A DNA stretch of 52,796 nt, from assembly GCA_016213405.1 (NCBI GenBank), contig JACRAM010000091.1:1-52796 (forward strand), given 5' to 3'. How positions within the stretch are numbered: position 1 is the first letter of the stretch; each line of letters begins with the position of its first letter. The stretch is from Bacteroidota bacterium. Its GTDB lineage: Bacteria > Bacteroidota > Bacteroidia > Palsa-948. This document shows positions 43,322 through 51,709 of this stretch, in pieces. The position numbers and the translations under genes were made by a program. The notes under the pieces are model-generated. The model saw only the letters and a program-made list of their open reading frames with translations, was not told the DNA's origin and searched no databases.

Positions 43322-44407
43322 TTAATCATGTAGATTTTTCACTAATCTATATTTATTTTTCATTTTCAAAAATCTCTTTTCAATAACAAAATATGAAAAA
43401 GATGCCATTATAAAAGTACATAAAATATTTTGTGGAAATTTCTGCATCCACGATTCCTTTCCATGAACAGCTCCCATCAGGAAGATTTCTTGCCATAAAT
43501 AAATACTGTAAGAGAGTTTTCCAATGAACTTTAAAATAGAAAATTCAAAAATATTTATCAAAACATGCGAATTATTATTGACAAGCCAGTAAATAAAAAT
43601 TCCTACGCCCATCATTGGCAAATAATAAATTACATATGAAAAATAAGGAATAAAATGGAAGTATTGATATAGAGGAAACAAGGGTGAAAAATACATTGCA
43701 ACGCTGACAGGAAGTAAAATATTTGATTTATAAATCTTAGAAAATAATGACATCACAGCAACCAAACAGCCAATTAATATCGGATAAATTCCTGGTATTG
43801 TAAGCCGATAAGATTGGTAAATGGTAGAGATGGGAAGAGTGTCATACCACCATTTAAATATCTGGGTAAATACAATTGAAAATAATATTAAAATAAAAAT
43901 CCAATTCTTCTTAAAAAAATGCATCAGCAAAGGCCAAACTAAATAATATTGTTCTTCAACTGCCAACGACCATGTATGACCTATTTCTACAAATCTCAAT
44001 TTACCATAGGGTACAAAATTATATAGATAAAAAAATGCAATCAACCATCCCGTAATAAAATGTTTACTTATTCTACCTTCAATTATGAAAACAACAAAAG
44101 TAATGAGCATGTAAAATGAAAAAGCAGGAAATAATCTAAAGAATCTACGAATAATAAACTTTTTATAATTTATTTTCCCAAATTCGATTTTTTCTTTCAA
44201 TAATAAAGTAGTGATTAAGTATCCACTTAACACAAAAAAAATACCTACGCCCATGCCTCCTGAAGTAATACTAAATAACCTTCCTCCAAAATCATTGCCA
44301 AATAAGGTTTTAAGAAAATTCCCACCTTTGAGATGCTCATTTAATACAAACAGAATGGAAATGCATCTTAGTCCATCAAATCCCCTTATGTAATACTTAT
44401 CATTCAT
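43322..44407 (-). CDS. Acyltransferase 3 (OafA/NolL-type) membrane protein
   Basis: A 361-residue inner-membrane acyltransferase with about ten helices. It starts YYIRGFDGLRCISILFVLNEH, with the catalytic His in the second motif position, then GGMGVGIFFVLSGYLITTLL, FIIRRFFRLFPAF and HTWSLAVEEQYYLVWPLL, all hallmarks of the family. Members transfer acetyl or other acyl groups to surface sugars or lipids. It is not in the glycan operon but could modify its product. A candidate -7 element lies 46 nt upstream. Confidence 0.9.
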   Translation of the reverse strand: MNDKYYIRGFDGLRCISILFVLNEHLKGGNFLKTLFGNDFGGRLFSITSGGMGVGIFFVLSGYLITTLLLKEKIEFGKINYKKFIIRRFFRLFPAFSFYMLITFVVFIIEGRISKHFITGWLIAFFYLYNFVPYGKLRFVEIGHTWSLAVEEQYYLVWPLLMHFFKKNWIFILILFSIVFTQIFKWWYDTLPISTIYQSYRLTIPGIYPILIGCLVAVMSLFSKIYKSNILLPVSVAMYFSPLFPLYQYFHFIPYFSYVIYYLPMMGVGIFIYWLVNNNSHVLINIFEFSILKFIGKLSYSIYLWQEIFLMGAVHGKESWMQKFPQNILCTFIMASFSYFVIEKRFLKMKNKYRLVKNLHD

Positions 44408-44453
44408 ATAATTTATTGGGCTGGATACGCATATTGGGAATATGTCAGCAATT

Positions 44454-44461
44454 CAAAATTA
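44454..44461 (-). promoter_or_regulatory. Candidate -7 element TAATTTTG
   Basis: On the minus strand TAATTTTG matches TAnnTTTG and lies 46 nt upstream of the acyltransferase start. No -33 element is evident. Confidence 0.4.
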
Positions 44462-44546
44462 AGGTTTTTTTTAGATTCTGAACTTCACTATTTCATTGCT
44501 TAAACACCGAAAGTAATAGCGCTGATTTTGTCTGTATGTTCGCAAT

Positions 44547-45218
44547 ATGTCAGCAAAATATTTTCTGATACAATTGCTATTCTTTATTTTCGCCTGTTCA
44601 TTCACTCCTAAAATGGATAACAAAATCCGCTACGTAGCCCTCGGAGATTCTTACACGATTTGCGAAGGTGCAAGTTGGGAAGAATCCTGGCCCGTGATTC
44701 TAACCAAGCGTTTAAATGAGAACGAAGTTTTCATTGAACTCATCGCAAACCCATCACGCACAGGATGGACTACGGAAGATTTAATTGACAACGAACTTCC
44801 TGTTTTTGATTCTTCCGCTCCCACCTTTGCAACGCTTCTCATTGGCGTGAATGACTGGGTGCAGGGCGTGAGTGAAGAAACCTTTCAGAAGAACCTTATT
44901 CAAATCATAGAGCATGTACAGAAAAAAACAGGAAATAAATTCGTGCTGATTACCATTCCTGATTTCAGCGTTACGCCAGACGGACCAAAATATTCCAACG
45001 GGAGAAATATCAGCGAAGGACTTGCTGCTTTTAATAAAATTATTTCGGATGAAGCTGAAAAGAGAAATCTGAAGTGCGTGGATATTTTTTCTGTCTCTCA
45101 GAAAATGAAAGACAATCCTGAATTAATTTCCAAAGACAACCTTCACCCTTCTGCAAAAGAATATGCTGTTTGGGAAAATTTGATTTATCCGGTGGTGTAT
45201 GGAGTGCTGATAAAATAA
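44547..45218 (+). CDS. SGNH/GDSL hydrolase, probable lipoprotein
   Basis: A 223-residue esterase. The N-terminus MSAKYFLIQLLFFIFACSF looks like a lipoprotein signal with Cys at 17. Block I is IRYVALGDSYTICEGA (nucleophile Ser in GDSY), block III ATLLIGVNDWVQG (GxND), and block V DNLHPSAKEYAVW with the catalytic Asp/His pair. Members hydrolyse esters of acyl groups, often on sugars. The substrate is unknown; it is divergent from the acyltransferase gene, so acylation and deacylation genes share one intergenic region. Confidence 0.9.
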   Translation: MSAKYFLIQLLFFIFACSFTPKMDNKIRYVALGDSYTICEGASWEESWPVILTKRLNENEVFIELIANPSRTGWTTEDLIDNELPVFDSSAPTFATLLIGVNDWVQGVSEETFQKNLIQIIEHVQKKTGNKFVLITIPDFSVTPDGPKYSNGRNISEGLAAFNKIISDEAEKRNLKCVDIFSVSQKMKDNPELISKDNLHPSAKEYAVWENLIYPVVYGVLIK

Positions 45219-45221
45219 ATT

Positions 45222-45311
45222 CCAAGTATTAAGTCCCAAATACCAAGCCCAAAGAAACAGCCATTGCATTTTCTTCGGCTGTTCCCTTGGAACTTGGTAT
45301 TTGATACTTGG
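45222..45311. repeat. Inverted-repeat hairpin after SGNH hydrolase
   Basis: AAATACCAAG (45238-45247) is perfectly complementary to CTTGGTATTT (45293-45302). CCAAGTATT (45222-45230) pairs with GATACTTGG (45303-45311) at 8 of 9, and an inner CAGCC/GGCTG stem lies between. It looks like a dispersed intergenic repeat that could also act as a transcript end for the gene stopping at 45218. Confidence 0.65.
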
Positions 45312-45355
45312 TGCTTTGAACTTTGAATTACTTCCCTCTCCCTCGCCAATATTCT

Positions 45356-45363
45356 TACTTTTG
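45356..45363 (+). promoter_or_regulatory. Candidate -7 element TACTTTTG
   Basis: Exact TAnnTTTG match 23 nt before the ATG at 45387. A TTTG lies at 45322-45325, a spacing somewhat longer than usual for the -33 element. Confidence 0.5.
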
Positions 45364-45386
45364 GTTCTCCTTAAAATCACCAATAC

Positions 45387-48188
45387 ATGAAACAACTTTA
45401 CTCATTTATTCCTGCTGTGATTTTTTCAGTGGGATTAGTTGCATTTATTTCAACACAAAGTCCCCGCCAAGCTCCACCAATTGTTGGCGGAGAAAAGACT
45501 CAAACCCTTTCAGAAGGAAATGATGCCGATGACGGACTTCTTCAATACGAACTCCAGCGCCTCCGCGATCCTGAAACAGGAAAAATTCCTTCTAACATCC
45601 GAAGGTTAGAATTAGAATATGCTGCTACACTGCCCGGATATGTTTCACCCTCTTCTAAAGGAGTACAGAATTTATCTTCCCTCAACTGGCAATCACGCGG
45701 ACCCTGGAATGTTGGAGGAAGAACACGCGCTTTTGCAATTGATGTTACCAACTCTCAAAAACTTTTAGCCGGCTCTACTTCCGGAGGAATGTGGTCATCC
45801 GCCAACGGAGGAACTTCATGGTCGCAAAACTGGAGCGCTGTTCATCAAAGCGTTTCGTGCATTGCGCAGGATACACGCGCAGGAAAAACAAATACATGGT
45901 ACATCGGCACAGGCGAAGGTTACGGACAATCGGCAGGAGCATCGGGCGCTTATTATCTTGGCAACGGAATGTACAAATCAACTGATGGAGGAACAACATG
46001 GAATTCTCTTCCATCAACTGTTTCAGGAACTCCGCAATCTTTTGACAATGTGTGGGATCTTATATGGAACGTTGCAACTAATCCTGCCGACACATCTGCA
46101 AACGGAACAGTGTATGCAGCAGTTTACAACGCTGTTTACAAAAGCATCAATGGCGGAACGTCATGGACATTGGCGAGAGGCACCGGCATTTCAGCGCCTT
46201 ATTCTTATTTCACCGATGTAGCAGTATCAGATTCGGGAGTCATTTATGCCACGCTCAGCAGCGATGGCGGAGCACAAAAAGGAATCTGGCGTTCGCCCGA
46301 TGGCGTTACATGGACAAGCATTACTCCTGTTGGATTTCCAACCACCTACGGAAGAATCAAAATAGGAATTTCTCCTTCGGATGGAAACCAGGTTTATTTC
46401 TGGGCGGGAACAACAACAGGATTCGGAACAGCTGATACAAATTTTCTCGGGCAGGTGGAATGGAACAGCTTGTGGAAATATCATTACAACTCAACAAGTC
46501 CAAAATGGTATGACCTTTCTGCAAATCTTCCCACCACAGGCGGACCACATGACAAGCAGCACGTGCAGGGCGGATACGATATGCTTGTGAAATTTCATCC
46601 CACTGATACAGCAGTAGTTTTTCTTGGAGGAACAAATCTCTATCGTTCGGATGACGGATTCTTTTCTCCTGACAGCACTCATTTCATCGGAGGATATAAA
46701 AAGGGTTCTTCCATTCCTTTAACTATAGATACATACCTGAATCATCACCCCGACCAGCATGAAGTGGTTTTCGATAACACAAACAATAGTATGTACAGTT
46801 CCAATGACGGAGGAATTTACAAAACCACCAACTTTATGGCAGATACCGTTGCCTGGACTAAACTGAACAACGGCTATCTCACTTCCATGTTTTACACTGT
46901 GGCGCTCGACCACGCGACACCCAACGACAGCACAATTATTGGAGGATTGCAGGATAATAACAGCTGGTTCGTGAATTCACAAAATCCGCAGTCACCCTGG
47001 GTAAGCGAATTTTTCGGAGATGGTTCTTACTGCGCCATTGACAACGGAAAGAACAATTATTATTTTTCCATTCAGAACGGAAAGATGCAGAAGATGCAGC
47101 TGGATGCGGCAGGTAATGTGCTCGCGCGAAGAAGAATTGATCCCATTGGAGGAAAAGGTTATCAGTTTATCAATCCTTATACTCTCGACCCGAACAATAA
47201 TAACAGGATGTATCTGGCAGGAGGAAAAAATCTCTGGAGGAATGACAGTTTGAATTTTATTCCTCTGAACGGAAACTGGGACAGCATCAGTCAGGGATGG
47301 CTCATGTTTCCCGATACGGTTCCTACAGCAAATGCGAAGATCACCGCGCTTGCAGTTTCAAAAAATCCTGCAAACATTTTGTATTACGGAACAAGCAACA
47401 AGCGCGTGTACAGAATTGACAACGCAAATGTTGGAACGCCCATCGCCACCGATATTACCGGAACCGTTTCACCCAACCTGTTTCCTGCCGGCAACGTATC
47501 CTGCATCGCCATTGACCCGAATGATGCAGGCAATGTGATAGTGGCATTTTCCAATTACAGCGTTTACAGTCTCTTCTACTCCACCAATGCCGATTCCACC
47601 GTGCCCACATGGTCAAAAGTGGGCGGCAACCTTGAGCCGGGTAATGGAACAGGTCCTTCTGTCAGATGGGCAACTATTTTGCCCGTTTCTGACGGAACTG
47701 TATATCTTGTTGCAACAAGCACCGGGGTGTATGCAACCGATACGCTCACCGGAACGTCTACTGTATGGGCGCTTCAGGGAGCAACCACCATCGGAAATTC
47801 TATTTGCGATATGATTGATACAAGAACCTCAGACGGATTAGTGGCAGTGGCAACCCACTCGCGCGGAGTATTCACCACCAACATCACCAGCATAAATGAT
47901 GTGGTTACATCAACCGGGTTTCCGATTGCAAATTTCGGGTTTCAGGTTTATCCTAATCCGAACAGCGGAGTGTTTAATGTGCAGATGAGCGGATTAGAAA
48001 ATGTGCAGATGAAAGGCATTGAAGTTTTCAATTCACATGGTGAAAAAGTATTTGAATCCGCACATCCGCATATCCGCACATCTTCACATCTGCAAATTGA
48101 TTTGTCTTCTCAGCCCAGCGGAGTTTATTTTTGCGTGATGAAAGCAGGAGAAGCTACTCAAACAAGAAAACTACTCATTATTAAATAA
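45387..48188 (+). CDS. T9SS-secreted BNR/VPS10-like beta-propeller protein
   Basis: A 933-residue secreted protein. Signal peptide MKQLYSFIPAVIFSVGLVAFISTQ, then a propeller-like body (about 95-840) with Asp-box-type repeats: SSANGGTSWSQ, KSTDGGTTWNS, KSINGGTSWTL, RSPDGVTWTS, YRSDDGFF and SSNDGGIYK. Such repeats occur in sialidases and sortilin-like proteins, but no sialidase arginine triad or other catalytic site is evident, so binding is as likely as hydrolysis. The sorting domain is VYPNPNSGVFNVQMS ... SQPSGVYFCVM. Its DNA contains two AATGTGCAGATG copies (47976-47987 and 48000-48011) with complementary sequence downstream. Confidence 0.88.
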   Translation: MKQLYSFIPAVIFSVGLVAFISTQSPRQAPPIVGGEKTQTLSEGNDADDGLLQYELQRLRDPETGKIPSNIRRLELEYAATLPGYVSPSSKGVQNLSSLNWQSRGPWNVGGRTRAFAIDVTNSQKLLAGSTSGGMWSSANGGTSWSQNWSAVHQSVSCIAQDTRAGKTNTWYIGTGEGYGQSAGASGAYYLGNGMYKSTDGGTTWNSLPSTVSGTPQSFDNVWDLIWNVATNPADTSANGTVYAAVYNAVYKSINGGTSWTLARGTGISAPYSYFTDVAVSDSGVIYATLSSDGGAQKGIWRSPDGVTWTSITPVGFPTTYGRIKIGISPSDGNQVYFWAGTTTGFGTADTNFLGQVEWNSLWKYHYNSTSPKWYDLSANLPTTGGPHDKQHVQGGYDMLVKFHPTDTAVVFLGGTNLYRSDDGFFSPDSTHFIGGYKKGSSIPLTIDTYLNHHPDQHEVVFDNTNNSMYSSNDGGIYKTTNFMADTVAWTKLNNGYLTSMFYTVALDHATPNDSTIIGGLQDNNSWFVNSQNPQSPWVSEFFGDGSYCAIDNGKNNYYFSIQNGKMQKMQLDAAGNVLARRRIDPIGGKGYQFINPYTLDPNNNNRMYLAGGKNLWRNDSLNFIPLNGNWDSISQGWLMFPDTVPTANAKITALAVSKNPANILYYGTSNKRVYRIDNANVGTPIATDITGTVSPNLFPAGNVSCIAIDPNDAGNVIVAFSNYSVYSLFYSTNADSTVPTWSKVGGNLEPGNGTGPSVRWATILPVSDGTVYLVATSTGVYATDTLTGTSTVWALQGATTIGNSICDMIDTRTSDGLVAVATHSRGVFTTNITSINDVVTSTGFPIANFGFQVYPNPNSGVFNVQMSGLENVQMKGIEVFNSHGEKVFESAHPHIRTSSHLQIDLSSQPSGVYFCVMKAGEATQTRKLLIIK
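47976..48094. repeat. Inverted/direct repeats in sorting-domain DNA
   Basis: AATGTGCAGATG occurs at 47976-47987 and 48000-48011. CATCTGCA (48087-48094), complementary to TGCAGATG in both copies, and CCGCACATCCGCATATCCGC lie downstream in the coding sequence of the same domain. Confidence 0.55.
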
Positions 48189-48553
48189 CTACTGATAACA
48201 GAAACAAACCAAGAATGAATTGTCACATCTCATCCATGAACCGAAGCATCCCAAGCATGCAACACTATAATGTAAGCAAGCAGCGAGAGGTTGTAATCAC
48301 GCAACGAAACAATGTAAGCATGCAACGTGGCAATGTAAGCTTACAACGAAACAGTGTAAGCACGCAACGCGACAATGTAAGCTTACAACGAGACAGTGTA
48401 AGCATGCAACGCGACAATGTAAGCTTACAACGAGACAGTGTAAGCACGCAACGAGACAGTGTAAGCACGCAACGCAACAATGTAAGCTTACAACGCAACA
48501 ATGTAAGCTTACAGCGAAGAAAACCATCAAAACAGCAACAAAATCAATCTTTT
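48189..48553. other. Leader region with 21-bp array upstream of SprB-repeat gene
   Basis: No separate gene. The 12-unit array (48269-48520) occupies most of it. The frame is open from 48215 into the next gene, but the encoded heptapeptides would precede the signal peptide and probably are not translated as part of the mature protein. No terminator after 48188 and no TAnnTTTG was found, so co-transcription with the upstream T9SS gene is possible. Confidence 0.5.
48269..48520. repeat. 21-bp tandem repeat array (12 units) with palindromic cores
   Basis: Twelve head-to-tail 21-bp units begin with AATGTAAGC or AGTGTAAGC. Five inner units contain the perfect 12-bp palindrome TGTAAGCTTACA; others have TGTAAGCATGCA or TGTAAGCACGCA. 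The two types partly alternate. If read in frame they encode heptapeptides NVSLQRD/SVSTQRD. The array ends 33 bp before the ATG at 48554. It has no spacers. Confidence 0.9.
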
Positions 48554-50650
48554 ATGAAAAAACTATTACTCACATTTGCCACCTGCATTTTTACATCTTA
48601 CATTCTTTTCGCCCAAATTGGCTCATGGAGCGCAAAAGCTAATTTTGGAGGAACTGGCAGAAGCAATGCCGTTGGCTTTTCCATCGGAAGCTACGGTTAC
48701 ATAGGCACCGGATATGCAGGCACCAATCAAAAAGATTTCTGGAGATATGATCCTGTGGCAAATTCATGGTCGCAGATGGCGGATTTTGGAGGAACTGCCC
48801 GCAGAGCAGCAACAGGGTTTGCTATTGGAAATTTCGGATACATCGGAACAGGATTCGATGGCGCTTACAAAAAAGATTTCTGGAAATATGATGTTGCCGG
48901 CAACTCATGGGCTCCTATCGCTAACTTTGGCGGCAGCGGAAGATATTATGCCGCGGGGTTTTCTATAGCAGACAGCGGATATGTTGGAACAGGAATGGAC
49001 GGCTCGGTGGCTTACAATGATTTCTGGAGATATAATTCGATTACCGATACCTGGACTGCCCGGGCAAATTTTGGCGGAAGCACTCGTGGTGATTGCTTTG
49101 CCTTTGCTGTGAGCGGAAAAGGATATATGGGCACCGGAAGAAATTTTGCCGGCACAACGTTTTACAATACCTTCTATCAATATAATCCTGCAACCAACAC
49201 ATGGGCAGCAAAAGCCAACTTTGCCGGAACTGCGCGCGAAGGTGCAGGCGCTTTTGTAATTGGCAATTACGGCTATGCAGGAACAGGTAGTATAAATACC
49301 TTCTCAACTCAATACACTGATTTTTATAAATACGATCCGGTTGGAAATGCATGGACAGCCATTGCCACATTCATTGGCACACAACGAACAAATGCTGCAG
49401 CTTTTGCTGTGGGAAACTATGGTTACCTGGGAACAGGATATGCGGGCGGGTCTTACACCAACACTTTCTACCAATATGATTTATGTGGTGTTACTCTTAC
49501 CGTAACCCCTACAGCGCCTTCCTGCAATGCGGGAAGCAATGGTTCTGTAAATCTTACGGTGACAGGTGCAACAAATCCACTCACCTATTTATGGTCAAAC
49601 GCCTCAACGGTTGAAGATGCCACCGGACTTTCTGCAGGAGGATACACTGTTACCGTTACAGATGGTGTGGGCTGTACTAAAACAACAACCGTTACAGTTA
49701 CTCAGCCAACCGCACTTGCAGGAAATATAACAACCGTTACAAATGCATCGTGCTATTCACTCTGCAATGGAAAAATTACTGTTACGGTTTCAGGAGCAAC
49801 TCCGCCTTATACCTATTCGTGGGCGCCAAGTTCGGGTTCAACTTCAGCGATTTCCAACCTTTGCGCGGGCGGATACACCGTTACAATAACTGATTCAAAA
49901 GGATGTTCAACAATAAAAGATTCTGTTGTGACTGAGCCCACTGCTTTGACTGTCACCGTATCATCTGTTCCGAATTCTACCGGATGTATTTGCGATGGTG
50001 AAGTAAGCGTTTCGGCTTCAGGAGGCACTCCGCCTTATACTTACAATTGGCCTTTAATTCCTTGCCCAAGTGACACTTGCAATTTATTGTGTCCGGGATT
50101 TTATACCGTAGTTGTTACCGATTCAAAAGGATGTACTTATATGGACGGAGCAACTGTTAATGGACCATTGCCTCCTATCATCAGCCTGACAGCCACTCCT
50201 GCCACCTGCCCCACTTGTCCGAATGGAGATGCAACAGCAAATATTTCAGGAGGAACTTCTCCTTTCACATATTTATGGAACAACGGTCAAACCACACAAA
50301 CCGCAACAGGTCTTGTTCCGGGAACCTATCCTGTTTGTGTCAGCGATTCTGATAGCTGCGTTGTTTGCGATTCAATTTATGTTGGCTTTGCAATTGGAAT
50401 ACATGAAATCAGCAATCAGGATATTTACATTTCTCCGAATCCGTCAAGCGGAGTGTTTAATGTGCAGATGAGTAGATATGAAAATGTGCAGATGAAAATA
50501 TATAATGTGTATGGAGAATGTATTTATCAGCATATCTGCACATCCGCACATCCGCAAATTGATTTAAGCGAAGTGCTCAACGGCATTTATTTCCTTCAAC
50601 TAAAAACTGAAGAAGGCGTACTGACTAAAAAAATAATTCTGAACAGATAA
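48554..50650 (+). CDS. Kelch-type propeller plus SprB-repeat T9SS-secreted protein
   Basis: A 698-residue secreted protein from the ATG at 48554 (MKKLLLTFATCIFTSYILFAQ signal peptide); 113 upstream codons of array-derived heptapeptides are in frame but are excluded. Six kelch-like units (about 20-310) follow the pattern W...ANFGG..R..A.GF.IG..GYIGTG.....DFW.YD. Four SprB-type beta modules (about 315-610) have YLWSNAS, GGYTVTVTD..GC and TVTQPTAL. The sorting domain is ISPNPSSGVFNVQMS ... LNGIYFLQL. SprB is the gliding-motility adhesin of Flavobacterium, so a surface adhesin is a fair inference. Confidence 0.88.
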   Translation: MKKLLLTFATCIFTSYILFAQIGSWSAKANFGGTGRSNAVGFSIGSYGYIGTGYAGTNQKDFWRYDPVANSWSQMADFGGTARRAATGFAIGNFGYIGTGFDGAYKKDFWKYDVAGNSWAPIANFGGSGRYYAAGFSIADSGYVGTGMDGSVAYNDFWRYNSITDTWTARANFGGSTRGDCFAFAVSGKGYMGTGRNFAGTTFYNTFYQYNPATNTWAAKANFAGTAREGAGAFVIGNYGYAGTGSINTFSTQYTDFYKYDPVGNAWTAIATFIGTQRTNAAAFAVGNYGYLGTGYAGGSYTNTFYQYDLCGVTLTVTPTAPSCNAGSNGSVNLTVTGATNPLTYLWSNASTVEDATGLSAGGYTVTVTDGVGCTKTTTVTVTQPTALAGNITTVTNASCYSLCNGKITVTVSGATPPYTYSWAPSSGSTSAISNLCAGGYTVTITDSKGCSTIKDSVVTEPTALTVTVSSVPNSTGCICDGEVSVSASGGTPPYTYNWPLIPCPSDTCNLLCPGFYTVVVTDSKGCTYMDGATVNGPLPPIISLTATPATCPTCPNGDATANISGGTSPFTYLWNNGQTTQTATGLVPGTYPVCVSDSDSCVVCDSIYVGFAIGIHEISNQDIYISPNPSSGVFNVQMSRYENVQMKIYNVYGECIYQHICTSAHPQIDLSEVLNGIYFLQLKTEEGVLTKKIILNR
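50459..50543. repeat. Perfect inverted repeats in sorting-domain DNA
   Basis: ATGTGCAGAT (50460-50469, again at 50484-50493) is perfectly complementary to ATCTGCACAT (50534-50543). All three lie inside the coding sequence of the T9SS sorting domain. Confidence 0.65.
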
Positions 50651-50653
50651 TTT

Positions 50654-51229
50654 GTGAGCGTTGATTTTGATTATTACAACTGGCTTATCCTTCCGCTGAT
50701 AATTTTTGTTTCGCGCATCGGAGATGTCACACTCGGAACAATCAGGCATGTACTCACCACGCGCGGACAGAAAAGCATCACCCCCATTCTCGGGTTCTTT
50801 GAAGTGCTTATTTGGATAGTGGTGGTGAGCCAGGTGATGAAACAGGCAAATAATTTTGCTTGCTACATTGCATGGGCAGGCGGATTTGCAATGGGAAATT
50901 ATATCGGTTTGCTTATTGAAGAACGCATTGCGCTCGGACTGCAAATCATCCGCATCATTACCAATCAGGAATGTTCTGCACTTATCACTCAGTTGCAAAT
51001 CGCCAATCACGGAACTACTGTGATAAATGCACAGGGAGCAAAAGGTCCGGTGAAAGTTATTTTAACAGTTGTTAAGCGGAAAAACATAGAACCGATTATT
51101 AAAATCATTCAGCAGCATAATCCTGATGCTTTTTATTCCATAGAAGATATACGAGATGTGAATCGTGGTGTTTTCACAAAAAGCAGTCAAACTCTTTTAA
51201 GGAAAATGTTTCCGTCAGATAAGATTTGA
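50654..51229 (+). CDS. DUF2179/DUF5698 (UPF0316-like) membrane protein
   Basis: A 191-residue protein. Three membrane helices (about 10-30, 42-62, 68-90) open with LPLIIFVSRIGDVTLGTIRHVLTTRG, typical of the UPF0316 family. A cytoplasmic DUF2179-like domain follows (ALITQLQIANHGTTVINAQGAKGPVKVILTVVKRKNIEPIIKIIQQHNPDAFYSIEDIRDV). The function of the family is unknown; the C-terminal domain has the size of a small ligand-binding module. The start codon is GTG, 3 bp after the upstream stop. Confidence 0.85.
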   Translation: MSVDFDYYNWLILPLIIFVSRIGDVTLGTIRHVLTTRGQKSITPILGFFEVLIWIVVVSQVMKQANNFACYIAWAGGFAMGNYIGLLIEERIALGLQIIRIITNQECSALITQLQIANHGTTVINAQGAKGPVKVILTVVKRKNIEPIIKIIQQHNPDAFYSIEDIRDVNRGVFTKSSQTLLRKMFPSDKI

Positions 51230-51237
51230 TAGGTTTG
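51230..51237 (+). promoter_or_regulatory. Candidate -7 element TAGGTTTG
   Basis: Exact TAnnTTTG match overlapping the end of the DUF2179 gene, 4 nt before the ATG at 51242. It could drive the RidA gene with almost no leader, or with an 85-nt leader if Met28 is the start. Confidence 0.45.
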
Positions 51238-51241
51238 CAAC

Positions 51242-51706
51242 ATGAAACAGGTTCTCATTGCTACTGCATGTTTCGCTATCATTGGACTATCATTTTATTT
51301 TTATTTTTCAAAACATAAAATCATGGAAAATTCAACAATCATTTACACAGATAAATCTCCAAAACCAATCGGACCTTATTCTCAGGCGGTGATGCGCGGC
51401 AACGCATTATTTGTATCCGGGCAAGTAGCATTCGTTCCTTCTACAGGAGAATTAGATACTTCCAGCATTGAAAACGAAACAAAACAAGTGATGGAAAACA
51501 TTAAAGCAATTGTAGAAGAAGCCGGAATGAAAATGAGCGATGTGGTAAAAGCAACCATTTATCTCTCTGATATGAATAATTTTTCAAGAATGAACGAAGT
51601 GTACGGAAAATATTTTAAAGAAAATCCTCCTGCAAGAGAAACGGTCCAGGTTTCTGCTCTCCCCAAAAAAGTTAATGTGGAAATTTCGGTGATTGCGATA
51701 AAGTAG
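51242..51706 (+). CDS. RidA family enamine/imine deaminase with N-terminal membrane segment
   Basis: A 154-residue RidA/YjgF protein, which hydrolyses reactive enamines from PLP enzymes. The domain covers about 32-154: KPIGPYSQAVMRGNALFVSGQVAF, ETKQVMENIKAIVEEAGMKMSDVVKATIYLSDM, PPARETVQVSALPKKVNVEISVIAI; the Arg of PARETVQV is the conserved substrate residue. The first 27 residues (MKQVLIATACFAIIGLSFYFYF) form a membrane helix or signal peptide, unusual for a cytosolic family. An internal ATG at 51323 (MENSTIIYTDKSP) would give the standard soluble form. The N-terminal helix is translated only if the first start is used. Confidence 0.9.
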   Translation: MKQVLIATACFAIIGLSFYFYFSKHKIMENSTIIYTDKSPKPIGPYSQAVMRGNALFVSGQVAFVPSTGELDTSSIENETKQVMENIKAIVEEAGMKMSDVVKATIYLSDMNNFSRMNEVYGKYFKENPPARETVQVSALPKKVNVEISVIAIK

Positions 51707-51709
51707 AAA

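Noticed and set aside
39221-48520. CRISPR arrays at the two tandem-repeat sites
   Set aside because: Units are directly adjacent with no spacers, and no cas genes are present.
48265-48530. Minus-strand frames through the 21-bp array (LTLSRC repeats)
   Set aside because: They are shadows of the repeat, open only because the unit lacks stops; no start signal or family match.
48215-48553. N-terminal extension of the SprB-repeat protein made of heptapeptides
   Set aside because: A proper signal peptide starts at 48554; an extension of 113 residues would bury it. The stretch is a 21-bp DNA repeat that happens to be stop-free.
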